Source: Sphingopyxis sp. (lineage in GTDB: Bacteria; Pseudomonadota; Alphaproteobacteria; Sphingomonadales; Sphingomonadaceae). Taken from it: a DNA stretch of 64,000 nt. A program made the position numbers and the translations under genes. The notes under the pieces were generated by a model that had not been told where the DNA came from, made no database searches, and was given only the letters and a program-made list of their open reading frames with translations. Location: NCBI RefSeq assembly GCF_016704835.1, contig NZ_JADIZJ010000001.1:1163001-1227000 (forward strand), written 5' to 3'. This document shows, piece after piece, positions 39,392-48,113 of the stretch; position 1 is the stretch's first letter; each line of letters starts with the position of its first letter.

Positions 39392-40696
39392 TCGCCGCAT
39401 CGCGAGGTAAATCGGCAGCCCGGCGGCGGTCAGGCCGATGCTCCACAGGCTCGCGTCCAACCCGGCCCCGTAAAATGCCCAGCAGCTGTACAGGAAGCCG
39501 AGGATGGTCAGAGTAACAAAGGCCGGCGACGCCTTGATCGCGCCTTCACGCTCAAGCTTGAGTGCCGCGAGCGCCCCGACGATGTAAAAGATGATCGCGG
39601 TCGACGTCGTCACCAGCACCATAAATTTGAACAGCTCGGCCAGGCCGCGCGAATAATTGGCATAAACGACGATGCTTGCGAGCGCACTCGACACGATCTG
39701 CGTCACCCACGGGACGGCGAAGCGGTTGTCTTTCGCAAAGGCGGCAGGCAGCAGACCGCGATGCGCCAGGTCACGCGGGATTTCGCCCTGCAGCAGGACA
39801 AAGCCGTTGAGCGCGCCGAGCGCGGCGATCGCGGCGAACAGCGCGACCGCTTGCCCCGCCGACGGGCTGACCAGCGTCCCAAAGAAGGTCGCATAGGCGG
39901 CGTTCGACGCCTCGAGCGTCGCGAGCGGCAGCAGCAGGGTCACCGTCGTACACGACAGCAGATAGAGCATCCCGGTCGCCGCGGCGGCGATCAGTGTTGC
40001 GCGCGGGACGGTCCGTTCGGGGTCGCGCACCCGGTCGCCGACGACGCAGCTGCTTTCAAAACCGAGCAGCGCGAACAGGGTCAGCGTCGCGGCGGTGCCG
40101 ATATTATCGAGGCTGACCGGCCTTGTGCCGACCATCGTCGGGGTCGGCGCGTCGCCGGTGCCGAGCAGCCAGATCGCGACAATCACCGCGCCGACGACGG
40201 GGATCAGCTTGAGCCCGAGCGTCAGCAATTGCGCCCCGCCCGCACGCCGCACCCCCATCAGATTGACCAGCGTGAAGAGCCAGATGAAACCGATCGCGAT
40301 CACTGCCGTGCCAGCTCCTGCGTTATCGAGCGAGGGCATCAGGATCGACAAATTGCTGAGCGCCGCGACCGCGAGCGTCGCGACGACGGTCCAGCAACTG
40401 ATCCAATAGCTCCATGCGACGATGAAGCCGGTGCCGGGGCCGAAGGCCGCGGCAGCATAAGTATAGGTCGCGCTGCCGCCGGGCAGTTTTTTCGCCAGCC
40501 GCGCAAAGGCGACGGCAAGGCACAAGGTGCCAGCAATCGACACCCCCCAGCCAATCACCGCATTCCAGCCGAGCGGCGCCAGATCGCGCGGGAGCAAAAA
40601 TACCCCCGACCCGATCATATTGCCCATGCCGAGCGCGACACACATCAAAAGGCCGAGCTTTTGGCTCGGCCTTTCGATCTGTTCTCTGGTTTGCAT
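39353..40696 (-). CDS. APC-family amino acid permease, AdiC-like group (447 aa)
   Basis: About twelve membrane helices. Helix 1 carries GMGNMIGSGVFLLPRDLAP with the conserved Gly-Ser-Gly substrate motif; ALLGFESSCVVGDRVRDPERTVPRATL is the helix 6 region. It resembles the basic amino acid/polyamine antiporter subfamily (AdiC, CadB, PotE). It starts five bases after the stop of the frameshifted TBDR and has no clear ribosome-binding site, so it probably depends on that gene for expression. Outer-membrane receptor plus inner-membrane amino acid carrier looks like an uptake route. Its 3' end overlaps the convergent PYROXD2-like gene by 39 bases. Confidence 0.93.
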   Translation of the reverse strand: MQTREQIERPSQKLGLLMCVALGMGNMIGSGVFLLPRDLAPLGWNAVIGWGVSIAGTLCLAVAFARLAKKLPGGSATYTYAAAAFGPGTGFIVAWSYWISCWTVVATLAVAALSNLSILMPSLDNAGAGTAVIAIGFIWLFTLVNLMGVRRAGGAQLLTLGLKLIPVVGAVIVAIWLLGTGDAPTPTMVGTRPVSLDNIGTAATLTLFALLGFESSCVVGDRVRDPERTVPRATLIAAAATGMLYLLSCTTVTLLLPLATLEASNAAYATFFGTLVSPSAGQAVALFAAIAALGALNGFVLLQGEIPRDLAHRGLLPAAFAKDNRFAVPWVTQIVSSALASIVVYANYSRGLAELFKFMVLVTTSTAIIFYIVGALAALKLEREGAIKASPAFVTLTILGFLYSCWAFYGAGLDASLWSIGLTAAGLPIYLAMRRSGPTGREPAPIA

Positions 40697-40701
40697 TTCG
40701 A

Positions 40702-43088
40702 TCAGAACTTGGCGCCAGCCTTCAATCCGAAAATTCTCGGTTTCGTCGGATAGAGTCTAGCGAAATCACCGCACAGGCTCGGCGCGCAGGTTACGTTCTT
40801 GCTGAGTATTCCCCGCTTGTCGAAGAGGTTCTGAACATAAGCGCCAATCGTGAAATTGCTCCATTCATAGCCAAGCGAGAAATCGGCGGTCAAAAAGCCT
40901 TTTGTCGGTCCGATGGATGCCGCGTCCGCGGGGACGAGGGACGAGATCGTCCCACTTTGATAATTGACCCCGGCTTGGACATAGGCCTCGTTCTCACCAA
41001 AGCGAACAGCATAGCGCGCACTGCCGTTAAGCTTCACCTTTGGCGTGACCGGCAAGCGTGCTCCCGCCGCTGCGATGACTGAGCCGCCCGCCGCCGGATC
41101 GCACCCATTGATGACGTCGCAAAAAGGCTTCGTCAGTTTCGCGTCGACATAGGTTCCGGACCCCGCCAGCGTCAGGTCGCCGATTCGCCAGTTGATATCC
41201 GCTTCGATGCCACGGGATCGGGCCGCGCCTGCATTGACCGTGTAGAAAATCCCTAGAAGGCCGGGAAGGCTGTATTGCACATCCTTCCACTCTTCCCAGA
41301 AAATAGCGCCATTGATGCGCAATGTCCGGTCGAAAAATTGTGTTTTCCAACCGATTTCATAGTTGGTCAGCGTGTCGGCCTTGTAAGGCGGAATGCTCTG
41401 CAGACGTCCCAGCGCGAAGGCGTCGCGATTGTTGCCACCGGGTCGGAATCCGGTGGAATAGGTCGCATATAGCAGCCTGTCGTCGTCAACCTTCCACGTC
41501 AGGTTGACCTTGTGTGTCTCACCACTCTCAACATATTTCTTGTCGATGTTGGGACATTGCTGAGCCGTCGTCCCTGTGCATCCAAAGACGGTGATTTGCC
41601 GGTCCACGACGCCCGCTCCCCCCGAAAATCCTTCGAGCGTGTTGTGCGCGATGAAGCCGCGGATGCCGCCAAGCAAAGTCAGGTTTGGCAGAATATCGAA
41701 GGACGCCTCGCCGAACATCGCATAATCGCGGTCGACCCGGTGGATGTCGGTGTAAAAAACGTCGCCCGGTCCAGCACCCGGGACCGGCGGGCTGAACGGG
41801 GCAACCGCGTCGCTCAAGCCCGTCACGATATATTCGGCAATGCGATCGTCGGTCTGATGCTGCATGAAAATTCCGGCCGTCATCCGGAAACGATCCGTGG
41901 CCGGAGAGCTTACGCGCAGCTCATGCGCCATTTTTTCATATTTGTCGAAGCCGCGGACCGTTTGGGTCGGGTCGATATCGTTCCCGAGACTGTCGACCAG
42001 ATAATTATAGTCAACATAGCTGTCATAGGCGACGTTGAAGTAAGAATAGTCGGCGAAACTGTCGAATTTCCGGTTAAAGTAAGATCCGGAATAGGTCACG
42101 TCCCAGTCGCTCAACTTGCCCTGGATCGTCAGCGACGCCAAATACCATTTGTCGAGCGTCCGGCTTGGCACGAAGTCGTGGTTTTCCAAATCGCCGGCGC
42201 GCGGATCGAACAGAAACTGCCCATTGGTCTTTTGATGTTGATAGATAGCCGCCGGCGTAATGGTCCAATCGTCGTCGAGCTCGATCCCCAAAGCCGCGCG
42301 TCCGCCGTAGGTTTCGACGTCGTTATAGTCGTTTTCGACCAAGTCGGCATTGGAGACGGTGAGGGGCGCATCGCCGCCCGTCGTCGTGTTGGGCCGCAGA
42401 TAGGTGCGGGTGGCAGGGGTATTATCGATATAACCGCCCTCGCGCTCGTAAAAGCCCATCACGCGCAACGCCATCCGGTCGCTGAGTGGTAAGTTCACAT
42501 AGCTTTCGACGCTTCCCCGAAATCGCCCTTGCCATATTTATTGACCTCGACGTCGGCCGAGCCCGAAAAACCGCTTGGGTCGGGCTTGTTGGTAATGAGG
42601 CGCAACGTACCGGACAGCGAGCTGGCCCCATAGAGCGTGCCTTGCGGACCCGCGAGCGCTTCAACCCGCGCCATGTCATATGCGTGGATATCCACCGAAC
42701 TGAAGATCGTCGTAACCGGAATTTCATCGATATATAGACCGCTGCCGGGAAGCGGTCCCGAAGCCAGACCGTCACCGCCGGTTGCGATGCCGCGAAAATA
42801 GAGCTGCGATTGGCCAGGGCCAAATGACTGATAGCTCACGCTCGGAAGCAACTTCACATAGTCGTCAAATCGCGAAACCTGGTTTTGCTCGAGCGTGTCC
42901 GACGTCAACGCCGTGATGCTAATCGGCACATCCTGCAAATTCTGTTCGCGCTTGTTTGCAGTGACGACGATTTCATTGCTGTCCTCGCTGCCAGCTTCCT
43001 GCGCCATCGCGGTCGCCGATGTACAAAGCATGGTCGTCGACAGCAGGATTCCGCCGACCTTATTCACAAATTTATTTGCCGATCGCAT
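40702..43088 (-). pseudogene. TonB-dependent receptor interrupted by a -1 frameshift
   Basis: Two frames together make one receptor of about 795 residues. The first part (43088 to a TGA at 42495) has a signal peptide (MRSANKFVNKVGG...AMAQ), the TonB-box-like NEIVVTANKRE and the plug domain (VPISITALTSDTLEQ, YFRGIATGGDG, GPQGTLYGASSLSGTLRLIT). The second part (about 42513 to 40702) is the barrel, ending GLKAGAKF. Restoring one base in the C run at 42515-42518 gives the expected FGGSVESYVNLPL join. The rest is uninterrupted and well conserved, so the lesion is either recent, switchable, or a sequencing error in a short homopolymer. It belongs to a different TBDR subgroup from the other two in this window. 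It lies between a TPR-sulfotransferase and an APC permease on the same strand. Confidence 0.85.
42515..42518 (-). other. Frameshift site (run of four C, expected five)
   Basis: On the coding strand the sequence reads TTC GGG GAA GCG, which shifts to a stop 22 bases later. With five G it would read TTC GGG GGA AGC GTC, matching the usual GGSVE motif at the first barrel strand. The run is short, so slippage in the cell is possible but a base-call error is equally so. Confidence 0.7.
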
Positions 43089-43193
43089 GTCAAACCCCTC
43101 GCATGACCCCAATGCCAACATTAGCCGCGCGGTCGCTCGCGAACGCAAGGATTGTTCGATTAGCGGCTCATGGTGCGGTGCGAAAAGTCGGCG

Positions 43194-43215
43194 ATTGTTG
43201 CCAAATGGCAACAAT
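43194..43215. promoter_or_regulatory. Perfect palindrome upstream of the frameshifted TBDR
   Basis: Ten-base arms (ATTGTTGCCA and its exact complement) flank a two-base centre, giving the core TGTTGC-N6-GCAACA. It is 106 bases upstream of the receptor start and after the sulfotransferase stop, so the receptor may have its own regulated promoter. The clpB upstream palindrome has the same core, with the inner six bases differing at one position (CAAATG here, CAAATA on the clpB coding strand). Regulator unknown. Confidence 0.6.
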
Positions 43216-43236
43216 TTCGGGTCGGTCCGGTGACGA

Positions 43237-44832
43237 TCAGGCCGGATAGTCCTCGACCAAGGGACCTAGCGCTGCTTTGAGCGGGTCCAGCGACGCTTCG
43301 TACCGCTTCCAAACGTCGACACCGTCGCGGTTAATTGGGCGGCGCACCTGTTCGGAACTCGCGGTCTGCACCGCGCGATCATTCTCGTAAAAGCGTAGGC
43401 AAGCCGGGTCGAAATCGACCCCGATATGCCCCAGCAGCGCGCGCACTTCTGCCTCCGGATCGTCAAGCAGCCGTTCGTGGATCACGCGGTGGACGCGGCC
43501 TGGAAGAACGCTGTCGAAATGCCCAATCAACCGGGCATAGTCAGCGTAATAGCGACCGAGCTCGTCGAGCGAATAGGAAAAGCCCTGTCCGCGTGCGAAA
43601 TGCTGCCGAAAATTGGAAAAGCAGCAATCGAGTGGGTTGCGGCGTGCGTCGATGATCTTGGAATTGGGCAAGATCAGGTGGATGAAGCCGATGTGAAACC
43701 AGTTGTTCGGCAGCTTGTCGATGAAAAGCGGTTTGTCCGATTTACGGTGGACGCGGGTGCGCTCGAGATATTCGGTACCCAAGGCGGCGAGCGTCGCTGC
43801 ATCCATGGCCGCAATCCCACCGTGATGGGCCTTCGCGCGTGCGGCGATTATCGGAATATCGGGCAGTTCCATCGTGCCCTCGATCGCCGGATGGCTGGCC
43901 AAAATCTGCTCAATCAGCGTCGATCCGGCGCGCGGCATCCCGAGTATGAAAATCGGATCGGGGGCGAGCGCACCTATGCTGTCCCGCGTGGACAGAAACT
44001 CGGGCGTGAACAGGCCAATCGCCCGGTCAACCTGCGCGCGCGTCTCTTCGGGATCATAGTCTATCAATGGTCGGCGGAGGCGGTTACCCTCGGCATAATG
44101 GACAAAGGCTGCGGCCGGATCGTCGGCGTCGTCAAGGGCCTTGCCTAGCGCGAAATGAAGGTGGAAGCGATCCTCGTCCGACAGCGCAGGACCGCCCAGC
44201 GCGGCGGTCATCGCCTCGACATCGCTTTCGTCGAAACGAACCGTTTTCAGGTTCGCAAGGCTCCACCACACTTCGCCGAGCCCGGGCTGCAGCGCCAGCG
44301 CCCGACGATAGGCGGCGATGCAATCCTGCTGCCGCCCCACCGTCTTGAGCATATGACCATAGGACATCCAGATTTTGGGATGGTCGGACCGTTGCTCCAG
44401 GACTGCGGCATAGATCTCGAGTGCTTCGTCATATTCGCCGATCCGGCCAAGCGCCGCGGCGCGCAGATTGGCGTTCGCCATGCTGTCAGGGTCGGCGAGG
44501 GCGATCTCGTCGAGGATCGCGATGGCTTCGCCGGACCGGGCTTGCTTATGGAGCACCATCGCGAGATTGGATTTGGCGGTCAGGAAATCGGGCGCGAGTT
44601 CGACCGCCCGGCGCAGCAGATTCTCGGCGTCTGGATAGCGGCCGATCCGGCCCGCAAGCTCGGCCAGCATCCGCATCGCGACGACGTCGAACGGGTTCTT
44701 CCGAAGGCGTGCCTTTAGCAGCGGTTCGGCGTCGTGAAGCCGGTTTTCGGCGAGCGCGGCAGCGGCGGAAAGCATCGTCGGGTTACGCAGCGCTGCGTCA
44801 ATCGCTTGCTGCGTCGTCGTTGCCCCGATCAT
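43237..44832 (-). CDS. TPR-repeat sulfotransferase, second copy (531 aa)
   Basis: Same layout as the protein at 2409 but clearly diverged. Residues 20 to about 240 hold TPRs (AVELAPDFLTAKSNLAMVLHKQARSGEA and others). From about 290 the sulfotransferase domain has FILGMPRAGSTLIEQIL as 5'-phosphosulfate loop, then LFIDKLPNNWFHIGFIHLILP and, near 392, DARRNPLDCCFSNF for the 3'-phosphate. It ends YEASLDPLKAALGPLVEDYP, a common tail of this family. There is no signal peptide. The ATG at 44832 shares one base with the stop of the DsbA-like gene (TGATG), so the two are translationally coupled. The TBDR gene follows after 148 bases. Confidence 0.92.
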   Translation of the reverse strand: MIGATTTQQAIDAALRNPTMLSAAAALAENRLHDAEPLLKARLRKNPFDVVAMRMLAELAGRIGRYPDAENLLRRAVELAPDFLTAKSNLAMVLHKQARSGEAIAILDEIALADPDSMANANLRAAALGRIGEYDEALEIYAAVLEQRSDHPKIWMSYGHMLKTVGRQQDCIAAYRRALALQPGLGEVWWSLANLKTVRFDESDVEAMTAALGGPALSDEDRFHLHFALGKALDDADDPAAAFVHYAEGNRLRRPLIDYDPEETRAQVDRAIGLFTPEFLSTRDSIGALAPDPIFILGMPRAGSTLIEQILASHPAIEGTMELPDIPIIAARAKAHHGGIAAMDAATLAALGTEYLERTRVHRKSDKPLFIDKLPNNWFHIGFIHLILPNSKIIDARRNPLDCCFSNFRQHFARGQGFSYSLDELGRYYADYARLIGHFDSVLPGRVHRVIHERLLDDPEAEVRALLGHIGVDFDPACLRFYENDRAVQTASSEQVRRPINRDGVDVWKRYEASLDPLKAALGPLVEDYPA

Positions 44833-46430
44833 CAACTCTTGGCCCGCGCTTTGGCGACCGCCTGCTTCAACCCCTCATAGCCGACCTGGCCCTGGAACAG
44901 CTGGTCGCCGACGATCCATGTCGGGGTCGCATTCAGCTGGAGCTGTGTGGCGATCGCCAGATTGCTGTCGAGTTCGCGCTGGAACAGCGCTTCATTCGCG
45001 GTCGCATCGGCGGTGCCGTCGGTGACGACCCCAACCTTGGCGGCGGCGGCGGCAATCGCCGCCTTGTCGAGCGAACTGGCGGCAAACATCGCGTGGTGGA
45101 AGGCGTCATATTTGCCCTGCCGCGCCGCAGCGAGCGCCATCACCGCCGCGTCGCGGCTTTGCGGGGCGATGATCGGTAGTTCGCGGAATATGACTTTCAG
45201 CCTTTTGTCCTCGCGGATCAACCGATCAACATCGGGCACGCTGGCGCGGCAAAAGCCGCAGGCATAGTCTGTGAACACCACCAATGTGACGTCGCCATCG
45301 GCATTCCCCGCCCACGCGCCGGCATAGGGTTTTTCGAGCGCCGGGCGGATCGCATTGATCGCTTTGGCGATTTCGCCGTTGCGCTGCGCTTCGAGCGCCT
45401 CGGGAATGATCTGCGGGTTCGCCTTGATATAGTCGGCGACGATGGTTTCGACCTCGCTTTTGCTCATCCCCCCGCCCATGCGGCCGCCGAGCCAGAACAC
45501 CGCAGCGAGCAACAACAGTCCGCCCAGCGCCATGCCCCAAACGCGCGTCGATCCGCCGTCCATCCCCATCCCCTTGATTTGCGGCAAGCGCGGTGCAGCC
45601 ATGGTCTTGGCGGGTGCCGGCTTTTTTGCGGGCGGCACGACCAGCGGCGAGCGGTCATCACCTTCGGCGACGACCGCGGCCGGTGCTGTGGCTCGTCCTG
45701 CATCGCTCGCAAACAGCGGCAGGTCGGGCGCTGACGGATCCTTGGCGCGCGCGGCGGATTCTTCGCGCGCGAGCAATTGTTCGAGCCCCGAGGGCGGCGG
45801 CGCCAGCTCTTCGCGCGCGCTCGGGCGCAGCTTCGTCGCAGCTTCGCCGATGCTGCCGCGAATGCTTTCACTGCCTGCCCTGGCGATTTGGCCAACCCCG
45901 GCCTTGGTCCGGTCGGCAACCTCGCCGAGCCCGCGGCCCGCGTCGCTCGACAGCTTCCGGGCCTTGTCGCCGAGCGCCATTTTGTCCCATGCCGCGCCAC
46001 TGGTCCGCGCGGCAGCGCGGCCCGCCTGCGCGGTGCCGCGCCCGATCGCGCGCGCGGCCTGCGCGGTCAGCGCTCCGGTTTTGGCGGCGAGTTCGCCCGC
46101 GCGGCGCGGGATTTCCATCGCCTCGATGCGGGCGGGAATATCGGCGCGGTCGCCGACCCTGATCGTCCAGTCGGCAAAGGCGTCGGCGCCATCGCGCAGC
46201 ACTTGCCACAGCCCGGCGGCGCCGGCCTTCATCTGGTCCGACGTGACGACCGGTTTGCGCGCTGGCTTATCTTCGGCGGCATAGCGCGACACATCGATCC
46301 CGACTGGCGGAACATCGCGCGGTTTCGCCAATCCCTCGGCGGGCGACGCGGGCGGCCGCGGGGCTGCGTCCGGCGTCGGCGCAGGATCGCGCAGCCATGG
46401 CTGGTAATAATCGTCTTTATTTTCGGTCAC
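44832..46430 (-). CDS. Membrane-anchored DsbA-like thiol oxidoreductase with long N-terminal extension (532 aa)
   Basis: The C-terminal 200 residues are a DsbA/Com1-type thioredoxin domain with active site CGFC (Cys391, Cys394) and cis-Pro in NATPTWIVGDQ. It follows a single transmembrane helix at about 296-315 (VWGMALGGLLLLAAVFWLGG), so that domain faces the periplasm. The first 295 residues would be cytosolic: Pro/Ala-rich, with an amphipathic Ala-Arg-Gly helical part (GRGTAQAGRAAARTSG) and no recognisable domain. The start is GTG with AGGG upstream. A DsbA-like gene beside an M48 protease and rne is a conserved alphaproteobacterial neighbourhood, but such a long cytosolic part is unusual. 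Confidence 0.88.
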   Translation of the reverse strand: MTENKDDYYQPWLRDPAPTPDAAPRPPASPAEGLAKPRDVPPVGIDVSRYAAEDKPARKPVVTSDQMKAGAAGLWQVLRDGADAFADWTIRVGDRADIPARIEAMEIPRRAGELAAKTGALTAQAARAIGRGTAQAGRAAARTSGAAWDKMALGDKARKLSSDAGRGLGEVADRTKAGVGQIARAGSESIRGSIGEAATKLRPSAREELAPPPSGLEQLLAREESAARAKDPSAPDLPLFASDAGRATAPAAVVAEGDDRSPLVVPPAKKPAPAKTMAAPRLPQIKGMGMDGGSTRVWGMALGGLLLLAAVFWLGGRMGGGMSKSEVETIVADYIKANPQIIPEALEAQRNGEIAKAINAIRPALEKPYAGAWAGNADGDVTLVVFTDYACGFCRASVPDVDRLIREDKRLKVIFRELPIIAPQSRDAAVMALAAARQGKYDAFHHAMFAASSLDKAAIAAAAAKVGVVTDGTADATANEALFQRELDSNLAIATQLQLNATPTWIVGDQLFQGQVGYEGLKQAVAKARAKS

Positions 46431-46484
46431 TTATTGCCCTTGTGCATCGTTTACGGCGATGCTTTGCCCCTTGATTGCCCGAAT

Positions 46485-47888
46485 CTAGCGCCGTTTGCGC
46501 TCGCGTTCCACCTCGGCGCGCGCCACCAGCGCAATATCCTGTGCACGGATCCAGTCGGGCGCGCCTTCGGACAGGCCCTGCATCGCCGTTTCGGCATTAC
46601 GCAGCGCGAGCGACGCCTGTCCACCCTCCAGGCTGTAGCGTTCCGCCGAGGCGAGCGCGGCGCGCGCCTGATCGCCTTTGTTCGCATAGACGATGCCGAG
46701 CTGGTACCAGGCAAAGGGGTTCTGGTTGTCGAGCGCGACCGCCGTTTTCAGCACCTCTTCCGCCTCGGCGAAATTCGCCGGATCTTCGGTCGCGATGAGC
46801 GCGTGGCCCAGCGTTGCGCTGATCAACGGCTGCGACCGCGATATCGTCACCGCCTTGCGCAGCGCCGGGATCGCTTCTTTGGGGCGCCCCGATTCGAGCA
46901 GCACCTGCCCTTCGAGTTCAAGAAAATAAGGGTCGTTCCGATCGGTGGCGAGCAACGCTTCGACCTCGGCCAGCGCCTTTTGGGGATAGGCGCTGCGGTG
47001 CCAGGCATAGGCGCGCGCATAACGCGCCGGAATGCTCGTGTTGGTTTCCGGGAATTTGCGCAGCGTGCGGTCGGGATCGGTCATAAAACCCGACAGCTTC
47101 GCCTTGATCCGCTGAAAGCGTTTCTCAATGGCCGGGTCGCCGGGCTTGGTCCACGCCGGATCGATGACATAGACCTCGCGTAAGGTCTGGATGCGATCGC
47201 CCGACATCGGATGGGTGCGGCCATAGGCCTGATCATCGTCCTGTTTGACCGCGTAACGGAATTCCAGATTCTGCAATTTTTTGAAGAACGCCAGGCTGCC
47301 GCGGCCGCTGATCCCAGCTTTCGACAGATATTGCGCGCCTGCAGCATCGGCAGTCGATTCCTGGACGCGGCTGAACGCCAGAAATTTGCCGAGCGCAGCT
47401 TGCTGGCCCGCCATCATGATCCCCATGCCCGCCTCGCCGCCGCCCGCCGCGATCGCCGCGGCACCGAGCAGCAGGCTGAGCAGCGAGATACCCGTCGCTG
47501 CCTTGGCGCCTTCGTTGACGCGAATCGCGTGGCCGCCGATGACATGGCCCAGCTCGTGCGCGAGCACGCCCTGCACCTCTTCGGCGGTGTCGGCGGCTTC
47601 GATCAGCCCGGCAAAGACATAGATGTCCTGACTGCCGGCGACGAACGCGTTGATGCTGCGATCACCGAGCAGATGGACGCGCACCTGCCCCGGTTGCAGT
47701 CCGGCGGCGATCAGCAGCGGGTCCATCATGTCCTGAAACAGCGCTTCGGTTTCGGCATCGCGCAGGATCGATTGCGCCATTGCCGGGCGCGTCGCGATGG
47801 CCAGCATCGCGAGCAGGGTCAGTGCGATACGGAGCAGCGGGCGCCATGCGCTCGTCCGAACCATCGCTTGGGGGGAGGGTGGCATCAT
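46485..47888 (-). CDS. Periplasmic M48 metalloprotease with TPRs, BepA-like
   Basis: A periplasmic zinc protease and chaperone of the BepA/YfgC type, which looks after outer-membrane protein assembly. A signal peptide (about residues 1-39, ending AMAQ) precedes the M48 domain with HELGH (His111, Glu112, His115) and the third-ligand region SRVQESTADAAG. After about residue 270 there are TPRs (ARYARAYAWHRSAYPQKALAEVE and onward). Several in-frame ATGs are possible; 47888 has GAGGG upstream, while 47933 gives a longer N-terminus without a ribosome-binding site. Next to a DsbA-like gene, in line with disulfide and barrel quality control in the envelope. Confidence 0.9.
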   Translation of the reverse strand: MMPPSPQAMVRTSAWRPLLRIALTLLAMLAIATRPAMAQSILRDAETEALFQDMMDPLLIAAGLQPGQVRVHLLGDRSINAFVAGSQDIYVFAGLIEAADTAEEVQGVLAHELGHVIGGHAIRVNEGAKAATGISLLSLLLGAAAIAAGGGEAGMGIMMAGQQAALGKFLAFSRVQESTADAAGAQYLSKAGISGRGSLAFFKKLQNLEFRYAVKQDDDQAYGRTHPMSGDRIQTLREVYVIDPAWTKPGDPAIEKRFQRIKAKLSGFMTDPDRTLRKFPETNTSIPARYARAYAWHRSAYPQKALAEVEALLATDRNDPYFLELEGQVLLESGRPKEAIPALRKAVTISRSQPLISATLGHALIATEDPANFAEAEEVLKTAVALDNQNPFAWYQLGIVYANKGDQARAALASAERYSLEGGQASLALRNAETAMQGLSEGAPDWIRAQDIALVARAEVERERKRR

Positions 47889-47990
47889 CTTGCCCACCCT
47901 CGCGCTGTGCATCTGAACATCGACTGAAGCCATGCCGACTTTGTGGAGGTCAGCGCGTGTAGAGGCAAGACGAGACTTTATGGGAAAGCC

Positions 47991-48096
47991 GTCATCGCGC
48001 GGAACCCGGCTTTTGATCCGGGGCGACGCGGCAATCCAGGGTGGCGAGTGCCACCCTGGATTGCTCCCCCGGTTTTTGCCGGGGTCGCAATGACGA
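47991..48096. repeat. Intergenic repeat, GTCATCGCG...CGCAATGACGA family, with perfect hairpin
   Basis: Outer arms GTCATCGCG and TCGCAATGACGA enclose a perfect 15-base stem (GCAATCCAGGGTGGC, 48031-48045, with its complement at 48050-48064) and a GAGT loop. The type is frequent in sphingomonad genomes. It lies 17 bases beyond the rne stop codon on the minus strand and could end or stabilise the rne message; no U-run follows. Confidence 0.8.
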
Positions 48097-48113
48097 GACG
48101 TGTAACGCCCGGA

